Positions 36,215-48,203 of a stretch of 64,000 bases of DNA are shown here, in pieces. The notes beneath the pieces are model-generated. The model was not told where the DNA came from. It was given only the letters and a program-made list of their open reading frames with translations, and made no database searches. Position 1 is the first letter of the stretch, and every line of letters starts with the position of its first letter. The stretch comes from Climacium dendroides (taxonomy: Eukaryota > Streptophyta > Bryopsida > Hypnales > Climaciaceae): the NCBI GenBank assembly GCA_950106755.1, contig OX467086.1, positions 26,120,001-26,184,000 of the forward strand, in the 5' to 3' direction. Position numbers and translations under genes: made by a program.

Positions 36215-37143
36215 TTAACCCCTAAAGGACCAAGGCCTTTTTTTTGCCAAAAAAACATTCAAACTTGCCATTTCTATAGTAAAGAGTAAAAAATTTGAAA
36301 ATTGTTTTTTTTTTCACATCTGACCGTAGGATCTTACATTTGAATAGTATGAAAATGTGTGGAAAAAATTTCAGAATTTTCGACCACACAGATTGCAAGA
36401 TATCTGCGTTTAAAGTGAAAAAAATAAGTTTTTCAGCACATTGTGGGACTAGATTTTTTGACTTTGAACATTTTTAACTTAAAATTTTTGCACTACAGAA
36501 TTTTGAGCTTTAAATCTTTATAGTAGAGAATTGAGTTCAGAGTCTAGAAAAATAAAATTCAAAAAAATTTAATTTTTATTATTAAAAAATTTATTAAGTA
36601 GAAGTAGGTATGAGATAGAAGGAAAATCTAAAATATTAATATCTTTTATATGGAATTAATATTCACTAATCTCAATGGTGAGATTGTTCTAGCAAAAAAA
36701 CCCAACCATGTGGAACTTTTTTTTTTTAAAGTGTAAAAATTGAATTTAGAAATGAATCCTACAAGTTATTTTTTTGAGGAAGATAAGATGCTCTAAGTGC
36801 TCAAAAAATAAGATTGTCCATAACTTTCTCATAACAAATCCAAATGGAATGAATCAAAGCTTTCTTGATAGACAAAAATATAATCTATGAGAAAAAATTC
36901 CAAAAAAAAATTCAAATTTTTGCAAAATTTTTTTGCTGCCCCCTCTCCCTTGTTTTGAGCTTATTTGGGCATAACTTTTGTTCCCGGGCACCAATTGAAA
37001 AAAAAATTACATTCCCACAAAGATAATCAGTTTTTCTATCTTCAACAAAAGTTTCAAAAAATCAAAACAAAAATTCAGCCCAAAAGGTACATGCCCGAAA
37101 TCCTATTTGTCCCCCAAAGGGACAATGGTCTTTTAGGGGATAA
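36215..37143 (+). mobile_element. TTAA-CCCC family element B, 929 bp
   Basis: The left end TTAACCCCTAAAGGACCAAG and the complement of the right end, TTATCCCCTAAAAGACCATT, form terminal inverted repeats. A TTAA immediately followed by CCCCTAAAG resembles piggyBac ends (TTAA target, inverted repeats starting CCC). There is no long open frame. The length equals that of element D at 55,718 exactly. Confidence 0.62.
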
Positions 37144-38164
37144 ATGTGATTTTTTCAAAAATGTACTTTGATTACCCACAAAATAGAAGCATAACTTTCA
37201 CATCACAAATTCAAATGGAATGAATCAAAACTTTTTACATAAACAAAAACACGATATAGGAGATACAAAAATTTTTAATTTTCATTTCAAGTTTTTAAAG
37301 ATTTTTTTTGCACATTGAGTTCAAATTCTAGGCTTATTGTATTATAAATAACTCTTGCTCCTTGACACCAATTCCCATACAATTGACGCCAAATGAAAAT
37401 GATTGTAGGAACCTTCTAGAAAGGCTTAATTTTTTTATCTTCATTTATTCTTTAATAATTCCAAATGTAAAATCTTTAGTTAATTTTTTTAGTACATCCT
37501 CCTGAATTTTGAGGGTGGAAAACCCTACTAATTGCAAGTTGAATGTACCTTAATTTCAAAACAGATTTTTCAAGCCCTTTCCAAAAAGTGAAATTATTTT
37601 TAAAATTTTTAAAATAACATGTGTATCTCATTTTGTCAAAAAGTTGGAAAATGGTTTGAGAATATATAAAGAAAATCTTCACCCAAAAATATTTTATAAT
37701 CATTTGTTTGAGGTGTCACTTTTTTATATTAGGAGCATCCAAGGTGGATTTTGGAGGGGATATAATTGGCATGCTTGAAACATAAATATTTGATAGTATA
37801 CTTTGGATATTTGAAGAATATTTCCTAATTTGAATTTTGGCGCCCTATATTTGGATTCTCTACACTTTCTAAGATTGTTGCTATTAACATCCCAAGCCAT
37901 TTATTCTTAAAAGGTTATAATTCAATAGGTTGTACATGATGAAAGAAAAAATAAATGTTAGTAATTTTAATAAGAAATTGAGAATTGTAAATCCTAATGA
38001 TGAAAATGTTCTAGAAAGAGATACAATTTCCATGTTTTTATTTTTACTTGAATTTTTTTTAAATTAAAAAATGTCCTCATATGCTTTTTTTAGCTTTATT
38101 ATTTGCAAAATAAATCCCTTATAACTTTCAACTCATTAGTTGGACATGGTTATTAATATGTGAG

Positions 38165-38490
38165 TCTAGGATCTTGAGTCCATGAGTCTAGGAGCCTAAG
38201 CTCTTATGTTATAGGTATTTATAACATAAATGTTTATGGTGTAGGTACCTATGTTATAAGCACCTTTCATAGTTATAGAATATTTATATAATAAATACAT
38301 ATTTATATTATAGGTATTTATATTATAGGTATTTATATTATAGGTAGTTATATTATAAATACCTTCCATGGTTATAAGGTGCTTATTTTATAAGTAAATA
38401 TGTTATAGACACCTTCAATTGTTATAAAGTACTTACTTATACCTAGACTCAAGGCTCTTAAGCTCACATTTCTAGACTTCCATGCTAGCG
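38165..38490. mobile_element. Short inverted-repeat element with TATAGG-type core, copy 2
   Basis: Related to 29,412-29,644: it has a GTGAGTCTAGGATCTTGAG-like left end, a right end containing CTCACATTTCTAGAC..GCTAGC, and a core of TTATAGGTA and CACCTTTCATAGTTATAG variants. Confidence 0.5.
38301..38360. repeat. 15-bp tandem repeat
   Basis: About four units of TTTATATTATAGGTA inside the element at 38,165-38,490. Confidence 0.75.
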
Positions 38491-39649
38491 TTGTTTATTA
38501 GTTGGAATAGACCGGTTCATATCATTTTATAATTTATTAAAATACATTGTCAGTTGTCCACCACGAAATTAAATTTTTCTTAAAACTAACAACTTTTACA
38601 ATATTTATTGGAATGATTTGAAACAATTTTTCACATATAATGTTTGATGATTTGAAGGTATCATGTATAAAATTCATATTCAAAATTTGAAGTCTCAAGC
38701 CGATAGAGCTTGTCCCAATACTCAAAAAATCCAAACTCAACTCAAATTCTTTTGGGATTAATTACCCAATATATAAGGATCAAGTCAATTCAAGCATCCC
38801 CTTCTGTGGCACTATTATATAAGGTAGACAAATCCAAGCCCAATTGTAATCCCTAATATTGAACCCAATTTTGTTCTATTGCCTCATAATACAATGTCTT
38901 CTACTTGGTATATTATTGGGCCTTGAAATTGGGTTGAAAAGTCACAAGTTGAGGAATACTACTATGTGTCTTCTATGCATGGCAAGAGATTCATTGATTA
39001 TCCTACAATCTTTCATAATGCTTTTTGATTATTGTTGTAATTGTGTAGGAAATAAAGAGAGCTACACTAAGGTAGAAAGTACATAAAACAACCATTTTAA
39101 AGTTGATTCCAATTTGGGGGAGTTTTAGCCCCCTTGAATTATTCTTCAACAAATTTTTCTTGAAAAAATAATGAATGTTGCATCTATAACAAGCTATTTC
39201 ATATTTGTTGGATTCTTCGTGAATTAGCTACAAATTTTGAAGTTGAAATTAGATAAAGATTTAAAAAGATTTCCCAATTTGATATGTTATCTATTGGTAC
39301 ATTAAATAATGTAATATATACACATTTTATGTGAGAGAATGCTTTAAGAAGCAGAATTATATTAGCATCCCTTACCTTAGCATTCAAATGGATGAATATA
39401 GTCTCCACCTACACACAATGACAAGAAGCTACATGTTTTTTGCTTTGACCGCAAACAATGTATTTTCTTTTTCATCAATGAATTGTCACCAATAAACATA
39501 TCCAATATTCCCTAATTTCCCATTTTGTTGCCAAAAAACAATTGTGAATCCATCAAGTCTAAACATTCGCAATGACCAAAGGATCAACAATGGTAGGAGC
39601 ATGCGTCCTAACTCTCTAACTTAGAGAATACAATTGGATCCCTTGAAAT

Positions 39650-40068
39650 TGAAGTTTGAGTGAAACCTTGCATTGGAGTGGAAATACAAGACGTCGTTCA
39701 GTACCTTGAGATGCTCTCGAAACCAATATTGGTAAGTCAAATGAAACCTTACATTGGAGTGGAAATACATGAAGCCGTTCAGTACCTTGGGATGCTCTTA
39801 GAATGAATGTTGACAACTCAAATGAAACCTTACATTGGAGTGAAAATACAAGAAGCCGTTCAGTACCTTGGGATGCTCTCAAAACGGATACTGACAACTC
39901 AAATGAAACCTTACATTGGAGTGGAAATACAAGAAGCCGTTCAGTACCTTGGAATGCTCTCGAAACAGATATTGGTAACTCAAATGAAACCTTACATTGG
40001 AGTGGAGATATTAGAAGCCGTTCAGTACCTTGGAATGCTTTCGAAACAGATATTAGTAACTCAAATGA
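39650..40068. repeat. 81-bp minisatellite, about 5 units
   Basis: The landmark TTCAGTACCTTG recurs at 39697, 39778, 39859, 39940 and 40021, always 81 bases apart. Each unit also has AAATGAAACCTTACATTGGA and GATGCTCTC. Because 81 is divisible by three and the unit lacks stops in several frames, long open frames appear on both strands (for instance 39616-40089 minus and 39803-40165 plus), each a 27-residue repeat. I read these as by-products of the repeat, not genes. Confidence 0.92.
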
Positions 40069-40389
40069 TTGTCCAAACAAGTACTTCACAAAAACATTGT
40101 ATAATCAAGCAATGGGTCCTTTCCATGCTGAGAAAGGTGTTATTTATGCTTTGTTAAATGCCTAGGAGAGACTTCTCTCAATTACTTCAAGGATTGAGGA
40201 GCCATTCAAAGACAAAATTTTACTCTACTATTATAAGAGTCCTCTTTCCAAGGACGCAAAAGGAGCACCACCTTAGGGATGCTCGTATGTTGTCCCCTTG
40301 ACAAATGGAAGCCCCATTTAAGTATTGAACTACCCCCCCTTTTTTCAAAAAAAATTCATTTTTTCACCTTTGAGTTAGAAGGCCAAGCT

Positions 40390-41527
40390 GCCAGAGTCAA
40401 GGAGACAAAGACAGCCTGAAAAACAGATGTGGACGGTTTCGTGTCCGGAATGCGCGGGGGAAACCTGCACGCAACAGCAATCGTGGAAACCTCCAGGTTC
40501 ATTGAACCTGGTCTGGATTCAGGCAGGACCCTCCCCCCTGCCCTCGCTGACGGACCGCGGCGGCAAGGTTCGTCATCACCGGTAGCTTTAAGCTCCCGCC
40601 TACCGGCGTCCACGTGGCCCCCACTCCCGCCCCCTTTTCAGTCCTCCTTTCAGGCCTTCGTGCCGGCCGTGGGCTTCTTGGAGAGGCCCCCTCAGGGCCT
40701 CCTCAGGCCCCACCGGAAGCCTTGAATACATTTTTTCCCTTCCCTTCTCATTTTCCGGGCCTGGTTCCGTGCCTGCTTCTGGTGCATGCGAAGCTGCCGA
40801 GGTCGCCGCGCGGCTGGCTGGGAACGTTCGAGGAGGTCGCGAGCTGGAACACAGATTTGGAGGTGTATATATTGGAAGCCGGTCTCGAGCAAATTTCGGC
40901 ACAGTTTCTTCCGTCAGCTGAGCGGCGGAGACGCTGGATTGATTTCACACTTTGGTTCTCGGTTTTCGTTTGGTCGACATTGGAAGCTGCTTTTGGTGTT
41001 CGTGGCGGAGTAGGGAGCAAGGTTGTCGTTTCGGTTGTGACACGCGTGTGTATTTTTTTCCTTCGGTGATAGTCGGAATGCCGTGTACATGATTGGCATT
41101 GAAATGCAGTTGAGTCAAGAGGAAGGGAGCTTCGTCATTTGTTTCTCTATTGTGAGTGTTTTTTTTTCTGTTGGTGAAGATTGAAGTCCACGACGCGCGC
41201 ATTTTCTAGCTGTGTGGAGAGAGTGTTAAGGACGAGTGTGTTTCGTTTCTCATTAGTGTTCGCTGCGCTTTTGAGCGTTTCGCATTCATCTGGCAGTTGA
41301 AGTTTTCTGCTTTCTTGCATTGGCAACAGATATATCTTCTGAAGTGACAGTGGAGCTCTCTTACTTTTGTTGTCGAGCCGTCAGAAAGGTGCAGGTCCTG
41401 TTATTTTGAATCCTGATCTGAGAAGGTTCTTGTACTGGACATTGCGCTTTCTATTAGTCAACGTTAAATCTCTGCTTCTTCGTGAAGCTTTTGTGTCGTT
41501 TGTAGTGAGTTTTCTCCGTATTCAAAC
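40390..41527 (+). promoter_or_regulatory. GC-rich promoter and leader region of the coiled-coil gene
   Basis: Composition switches abruptly from AT-rich to GC- and CpG-rich at about 40,390. A TATA-like TATATA at 40866-40871 lies in GGTGTATATATTGG. The stretch to 41527 would be a leader of about 600 bases. Several overlapping open frames exist on both strands but none is recognisable. Confidence 0.45.
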
Positions 41528-42415
41528 ATGTTTTACGGTTGGGAAGATTTTAGAAGAGACCACGGGAGCTCGAAACAGCCCTCGGAGGCAAGCGTACCGT
41601 TAGTTGGCGATACAATGGAGGTTATTTCAGATTTGCAAAAGCAAATCGAGGTGATGAGGGTGGATGCTCATTCTAAGGATGATAACATCGTGAAGTTACA
41701 ACGAGATCTTGAGTCTACGAATGTAGCGTTGCGAGCTGAGCAAGGGAAGCACGCGGAGACGATAGCACGCAACAAACAACTTGAGAGGGAGCTGGAGCAA
41801 CGGATTATGCTTGAGGGAAGTCTTATGAAGCAGTTGGAGGATCAAGACGACAAGCACGACAAGGCAATGGCTGAGGTGAAGAACCGGAACGAGAGCGAGA
41901 TTCAGAGATTGGTGTCTCTAGTTGGACTTCTATCAGATGCAGAGGAAAGGCTGGTCTCACAGCTTGGAGAGCTTGAAGCGGAAGCGATCGAGCAGAGTCG
42001 ACATTTCAATGCAGAAATTGGTTCGCTGTCATTGTCTCTAGCAAGGAAAGAGAAGGAGCTCATATCCTCTCAGGCTGAGCTTGAAAATATGCGCCAAAGA
42101 AAGATGTCTCTGAAGGAGGTGGAAGCTATGGATCTTGCAGCACAATTATCGAAATCCACTCGCGAGTGCGACATAATGAGATTGAGAGCGGAGTCATTGC
42201 AAGAGGAGATTGAGAGTCTGAAAATGGAGACTGGAAATTTGCAGCAAAAGTTAGCTTTGGCGAAATTGATCAGCTCCTGGCAGCAGAATGAGAATAAGAC
42301 GGTACATGAGGAGAAGAACCGAATGAAGCGGCCTCAACTCTGCAGATCCGAGAGCTTGAGTCTCGCCAAGCAGCCAAGGACACAATATGGAGGCTGGCAA
42401 TGTGGAGCAGTGTGA
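41528..42415 (+). CDS. Coiled-coil protein of unknown function
   Basis: A 295-residue frame starts at ATG 41528. After a polar N-terminus (1-32) it is one long coiled coil from about residue 33 to 260, rich in Glu, Leu, Gln and Lys with leucines at heptad spacing (LQRDLEST, LERELEQR, LGELEAEA, LRAESLQEEIESLKMETG). No catalytic domain, signal peptide or membrane segment is seen. Codons and GC fit a real gene. After about residue 265 the composition changes (RPQLCRSESLSLAKQ); the next frame instead continues a heptad pattern (STLQIRELESRQAAKDTIW) to a stop near 42,430, suggesting a one-base frameshift near 42,328. A start at Met30 (MEVISDLQ) is possible. I cannot name a family; myosin-tail or filament-like proteins are the general type. 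Confidence 0.6.
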   Translation: MFYGWEDFRRDHGSSKQPSEASVPLVGDTMEVISDLQKQIEVMRVDAHSKDDNIVKLQRDLESTNVALRAEQGKHAETIARNKQLERELEQRIMLEGSLMKQLEDQDDKHDKAMAEVKNRNESEIQRLVSLVGLLSDAEERLVSQLGELEAEAIEQSRHFNAEIGSLSLSLARKEKELISSQAELENMRQRKMSLKEVEAMDLAAQLSKSTRECDIMRLRAESLQEEIESLKMETGNLQQKLALAKLISSWQQNENKTVHEEKNRMKRPQLCRSESLSLAKQPRTQYGGWQCGAV

Positions 42416-42615
42416 GCTACTACACATCCTTCTGACTTCTGCTTCAGCGCGACTTCCATTTTCGCGTGGTCTGGGTCAGTATTATCCCCAAATTGATTCG
42501 CCTGCGTGATGAAACGAGGCAATCTTTCAGCAATCGTGTCTGCACGGGACTCTAAGCGAGTATTGAATTGCTGGGTGAGGTGCTGCGACCAATTTTCCAC
42601 GCTTCTCTGTTATAT

Positions 42616-43140
42616 CACTAATCGGTGATTACGGAAGTCCTTGCCGAAACGATGTTATTTAGTTTTGCCTTCTCATTTTTGTTTATCAGCGCTTAAGTTA
42701 GAGAGAGTATTCAACAGCCTTCCATTGTACAGGAGCGTGGGAGCTACAGGCTGAAGAACTACTCAAAGTTGCTTGCAGGCAACTGCAATCCCCTTGAAAG
42801 GGGTGATATGAAAAATAGAATACTGTACAGACAAAGTGTTAGAATTATCGTGATTTGTATTAACAAGTTGAGATGTTATCTAAGATGGGAAAATAATTCC
42901 CTGCTCACTGAGCCTTTAAGCTTAATCTCTCATGCCTCCGATTTGTGTTCTATGTATGCCATAAATATTTCCTGATGATGCTGGGCCTCCGTCTTGGTAG
43001 GGAATCATGTCAATAATGGTGACCCACTGTAGTAATACCGGTGTGCAGGACTTGAACTTCCAGGACTGGTGCTCTGACTTCTCCAGATGCACTTCTCTCA
43101 ATTTTCATGGCGACTCTTGTTTCCTTTTTATAATCAGAAC
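42616..43140. other. Flank of the coiled-coil gene, nothing recognised
   Basis: GC falls gradually. It may hold the 3' untranslated region. No gene is supported. Confidence 0.3.
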
Positions 43141-43259
43141 TAGAACAAAGCCAGTCTCATTGTAACATCACCAAAAGGTTTAACCCCAAAATGACAAAGA
43201 GGACAGAAAGTGTCCTTACACAATTTGAAGTCCAGTTCAAATTGTTGTAACTTTTGCAT

Positions 43260-43665
43260 CCAAGGGCCAAATTCAATAAAACTTGTTGGAAAAGTTGTGT
43301 TCTCCCCTCTAGTTTGAGTGGCAAATATTTCAGATGAATCCAAGATGTACTGAGTTTTTGGGGCTTGGATCTCTTTCATAAAACATTTATTTTCAATAAA
43401 AATTGTTGGATTTTGTTCCCCTTGAAATCTAGTTATTGTGGTAAAATTTTCATGTCAATCCAAGTTGTTGTGAATGTTTGGGAGCAATTCGAAGTTCAAC
43501 ATCCTGGCATTTTGGGAGTAGAGTGAACTCCGGCGGACTATTTCTTCTTCGTACAAAGTCCATTTTCAATAATGTTTTTGGAAAAGTTGCGCATACTAGT
43601 CAAGTTTGTGAGGCAAAAATCTCATGTCAATCCAAGAAGTAATGAGTGAGTGAGAAGCATTCTAG
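43260..43665. repeat. Degenerate tandem repeat, 3 units
   Basis: Three diverged units each carry, in order, TTTTCAATAA, TTGTTGGA/TTTGGAAAAGTTG, TAGT(T/C)(T/A)..GTGG(C/T)AAA, CATGTCAATCCAAG and a GTTTGGG-type end. The units start near 43,266, 43,386 and 43,560. Confidence 0.55.
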
Positions 43666-44249
43666 TAGTAGGAGGTTGAGCCTTAGATGTGTTTTTTGCA
43701 ATTTTTCTTGTTGTTTTTAGACATTTCAAAGCTGTTTTATAGACACAATGAGTCGATTGAATGAAAAAAAAATTCACCAATGTGTTTGTATACTAGTTTT
43801 GAATCATTTTGTAGTGTAAAGTTTTTCATTTGAGTAGGTTTAGAAAAAAAAATTCACCTCCAAATGTGTTTTGGGGAAATTTTCAGCATTTATTTTTGAC
43901 ACTAAAACATTATGATCTTGCAATCTATATGGCCAAATGACTTCAAATTTCGTATATATCATCTAAAACATATACACTACAAGATTGTACGTTTGAGATT
44001 TGTATAACTTGAAGATATCTACACCTATAGAGCTTCAAAAGCAATGATGTTTTTGAACCCTGGATATTGAGTCACTTTGGGGTTAATCAAGTTGTAAGGT
44101 TTCATTGAGAAAATTGTTGGATGTCATTAGGATTTTATTAGCACAATTGAATGAAAGGAAATTCGTGTAGATTTATAAACATACCACAATTTGCATTGAA
44201 TATACGTTTAGTTCTGATTTAGGTCTTGACAAGCAAGAATATTTGAATA

Positions 44250-44378
44250 AAGGGTATGTTCACACTTGGTGTTGGTGGTGATGTTTGCAATGAGTGAATT
44301 TGGTCCAGAAGTAGGTCTAAATTAATTCCTAAGACCTTGAGTAACAACACTCTTTAACACCCAAAGTGAACATACCTT
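44250..44378. mobile_element. 125-bp inverted-repeat element, copy 2
   Basis: The ends are GGTATGTTCACACTTGGTG and the complement of GGTATGTTCACTTTGGGTG. The core (GTCCAGAAGTAGGTCTAAAT) is the reverse complement of the core at 31,321-31,446. It abuts the element starting at 44,379. Confidence 0.65.
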
Positions 44379-45277
44379 AACTTGGCCATTTTTCTACCAC
44401 AAAATTTCCATTTCTATTGTGTTTACTCAAGAAAAAATTAAAAAATATTTTTTTTCAGAATCTTATTGTAGGATCTTGTACTATGCATGCTTGAGATCAT
44501 GTGGTAAAAATTTCATGAATTTTGATAGCATAGATTGGAAGATATTAGCATTCAAAGTTGAAAAATAAAGTCTCCTTAAAACGCTAGCATGCAAAATTAG
44601 ATGACTTTGACTACCACTTGTTGAATTTTTTTGCATTATGGACTTTGAATTTTAAACTTTTTGTGTTTGAAGAATTGAATTGAAAGTCTAGGAAAAAAAT
44701 TTCAAAAAGAAAATGCTTAATTTTCATTCTTTAAAAGATTATCAAGTAGAAGTAAGTTCAAGATTGAAAGAAAACTAAACCATTAGTAGCTCTAAGATGG
44801 AATTGAAACACAATAATCCCATCAGTGAGATTGTTCTAAGAAGAAAACTTAACCTTGTCAAATAATTTTTTTTGAAGAATTGTAAATATTGTATTCATAA
44901 TTGAATCCTATAAGTTATTTTTTCAAGAAGATGTTTAGATTGCCTAAAAATCAAGATTGTTCATAACTTTTACATCACTAATCCAAATGGAATAAATCGA
45001 CGCTTCATATGTAGACAATAATAAATTCTATAAGAATTTAAAAAAAAAATTATTTCAAGTTTTTGTGGATTTCTTTTTTTGCTTGGCAACATGAAAAATC
45101 ATGTTTAAAATAACATAACTTTTTCTCCTAGGCACAAATTGAAACAAAAATTATATTCCCATGAAGCTAATAAAATTTTCTATGTTATCAAAAAATTTCA
45201 TCAAAAATTGAAGTCATAGGAACCTGCCCAAACTCCTAAGAGTCCCACAAGGGGACTCTTGGTCCTTTAGGGGTTAA
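44379..45277 (+). mobile_element. TTAA-CCCC family element C, about 0.9 kb
   Basis: The right end is clean (GGTCCTTTAGGGGTTAA). The left end is short or damaged (TTAACTTGGCC) next to the 125-bp element. The inside follows element B in the same orientation (TAGGATCTT, GATTGGAAGATATTAG, AGATTGTTCTAAG). Just inside the right end a hairpin AAGAGTCCC..GGGACTCTT precedes the terminal repeat. Confidence 0.55.
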
Positions 45278-47600
45278 TTCACCCAATTTTGCCAAGGTAA
45301 TATTGATGGGTCATCAATGGATGCTACAATAAAAACACAAGAATGGAATTCACATGTGGCTACCCTATGAGATTTGACTTTTAAACCAAAGATCAAAAGA
45401 AATATGTTCCAAGATAGCATGAAGAAGGTTGCAATTCAAATCCAATATTTCCAAATTAGATTTAGAGTTTTATATCTTGAAGATTTATAGTATTCTAGTA
45501 GAGTATGAGAGGAACATGGTTTATGGCTCTAAGAGTATTGCCATTGTATTGGAAATGTCATGTGTCTTGCCATCCTTGCTTGTCATTACCTACAACCTCA
45601 AGCCCACCATATCCTTGACCTACCAACAATAACTAAGCCTCTAATTACTTCAAATATGTGACTAATATAGTGCACTTCAATGTGCTAAATTCAATAGTAT
45701 TTCATTTGAATTGATGTTTTGGATTTCATTAAATCTTCTCCTTATAGTTACAAGATATATAAGAAAAGGCTTCCATAACTTTGACGAACCTTAATGTTAA
45801 CTATACATTTGAGTTTGCAAGGTTTAAATTAGTTTAATGGAATATGTTTCACTTTGTTTCTTATGCAACTATGTGAACTTATCAACTTTCAATATGTCTT
45901 ATTCTATACCTCTAAAGTTTAAGTTGATTAAAAATTTGAGTTTATAGGGGTTCAAATAGTCTTAGATGGTAGGATTTACTCCATTGATTATTAAATACTC
46001 ATACTTATAAGAAGACAAAAGGAAAACACCAATTGAAAATTAGGAAATGGACTTAAAATGATGTCTCTAATATTTGTATTATTTTTAGCATTTTAACATC
46101 CTTTGAAAGAATGTAAGTTTAGGGAGATGTTTTAATCAGAGGAAGTAGAGAAGCCATTTTAATTAGTCACAAAAATTAATTAAAGTTATTAACCTCTAAA
46201 ATTCTTTGGCTGCATTGATGGAAATTAGCCCTCAAAAATTAGAATTTGAGATAGGGGGTGCAACTTTGTGAAAATGAATGATTTTCACATTCCAATGAGT
46301 CAATGTATGACCTAATTTATCCTTGTATATATTGTAAATGTTTTGTGTAATTTCAACTATTAGATTGTGAGATGATAATGCCCAAATGTAGTTCAAAGTT
46401 TCTATCAAGGATGTATCCGGCTTTAACTTTGCACTTTGATGTTCCATAATTTTTGAAGTAGATAAATCTAAACTTGGTTGTGTGTGTATATATATAGATA
46501 AGTCTAATATCCTTCCACCAAATTTCACTAAATCACATGAGTTTGATTTTTTTCTAAAAAATATCAGAATAAATATAATGGCTCTTTTTATTAATATTTT
46601 TAGATAAAAATGGCTAATTTCAATTCCAAAGGTATGAATGTTGTAATAAGTTCACGCCGGCCCTCACATCATTCATCTCAAAACAAAATCAATCTAACAA
46701 AGTCACGCTTGTGGCGTACACATGGATCTATTCAACCGTTTTACAAAAATAAGTTTTAAGATATTTTTTGATTTGTCCAATTTAAATTTTCAAACAAAAA
46801 AACAACTTATAACTTTTGACTTGCAAGTTGACCACTTAGGTTTCCAATAGTTTTAGGACCGGCCTACCTTCCCTTTAGTGCATCCTTCATGGCATTGATG
46901 GTCTAATTCCATTTGGTTCTTAATAGATGTGTATAGAATCCTTCTTCTTGTGCTTTGCATAAACCAATCAATCCGAGCATACCTTAATCTCCCATTGTTC
47001 TTTGGATCATTTAAAAAAATTGGAACCCTCAAAAAGCCCCTCAAAAGTTAATATGCAAATCTATTTATTGAAGGCTAGAGATGATAGCCTAAGTACATAA
47101 TTGTGTCACTAGTTACCTTGTATGAATTTCATCAAATTCAATACCCATGAACTTGTCAAAATCAATAATTCAACTTATAGTACCTAATGTCTCATTGTCC
47201 AATAGGAAGCATTTCATTTCACAAACATCATGAGCCACAAGTACTTAGTTGCACCAAATCTGTCCTATTCCATAAAAAATATTCCCTCAATGTACTAAAG
47301 ACTTGAATGACAAGAAATACCCAATGTCTCATTATCCTAAAAGAAGGCACACAATTGTGTAAGCATGAATCACACTGCTGAAAGTGGGTGGAAGTAGGGG
47401 AAAACATCATTACGTCCTTGACAAGTACGCATTGAAATCCAATTAAGGTCACCCTAGAGGGCACTTTGAGGGCCCAAATCTCTTCGTTCTAATGAGTGTT
47501 TCTGGTAGAATCAGGCATTGAAATTCGCAGGAGATGCTCTCTTTTGTCAATACTGCACCGCTTCCACTTGCACTGTAATTATTCCACTTGCACTGTAATC
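45278..47600. other. Intergenic, nothing recognised
   Basis: AT-rich DNA with short unremarkable open frames on both strands. No domain, RNA gene or clear repeat boundary was seen. Confidence 0.4.
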
Positions 47601-47603
47601 ACC

Positions 47604-48165
47604 AAGCAATCGGTGTTTCAAAGTTTTTTGCAAAATAAGACAGTTTGTAACTTAGTATAGTGTGTATTTTTGGTAACAAATTCTTCAAAGCATAAGTTTC
47701 GTGTGAATGCCACTAACTTGGCACAATTTGAAGCGCCAGAAGCGAACTCATATGATCTTTCACCAAGCAATTGGTTTTTCAAAGCTTTTCGCAAAATAAT
47801 ATAGTTTGTACTCCAGTGCCATGGATCCGTATTTCTGTAACAAAATTCTCCAATGCAAAAGTTTCGTGTGAAGGCCACTAACTTGGCACAATTTGAAGCG
47901 CTAGAAGCGAACTCATATGATCTTTCACCAAGCATTGGTGTTTCAAAGCTTTTTGCAAAATAATATAGTTTGTACTCCAGTGCCATGGATCCGTATTTCT
48001 GTAACAAAATTCTCCAATGCAAAAGTTTCGTGTGAAGGCCACTAACTTGGCACAATTTGAAGCGCTAGAAGCGAACTCATATGATCTTTCACCAAGCATT
48101 GGTGTTTCAAAGCTTTTTGCAAAATAATATAGTTTGTACTCCAGTGCCATGGATCCGTGTTTCTG
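47604..48165. repeat. 165-bp tandem repeat, about 3.4 units
   Basis: The landmark GCGAACTCATATGATCTTTC recurs at 47742, 47907 and 48071 (164-165 bases apart). Units begin near CACCAAGCA at about 47,604, 47,764, 47,928 and 48,093. The second and third units are almost identical; the first is diverged. Minus-strand frames across it are repeats of the same peptide and are not taken as genes. Confidence 0.88.
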
Positions 48166-48203
48166 CATAACCTTTTTCGGATGATTCTTTCTTTTCACCA
48201 GGC

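Noticed and set aside
39616..40165. Repetitive 27-residue proteins on both strands
   Set aside because: Any 81-bp repeat free of stops produces these; no start context or domain supports either strand.
40429..41069. Several overlapping frames in the GC-rich block
   Set aside because: Typical of GC-rich promoter DNA; overlapping frames on both strands, none recognisable.
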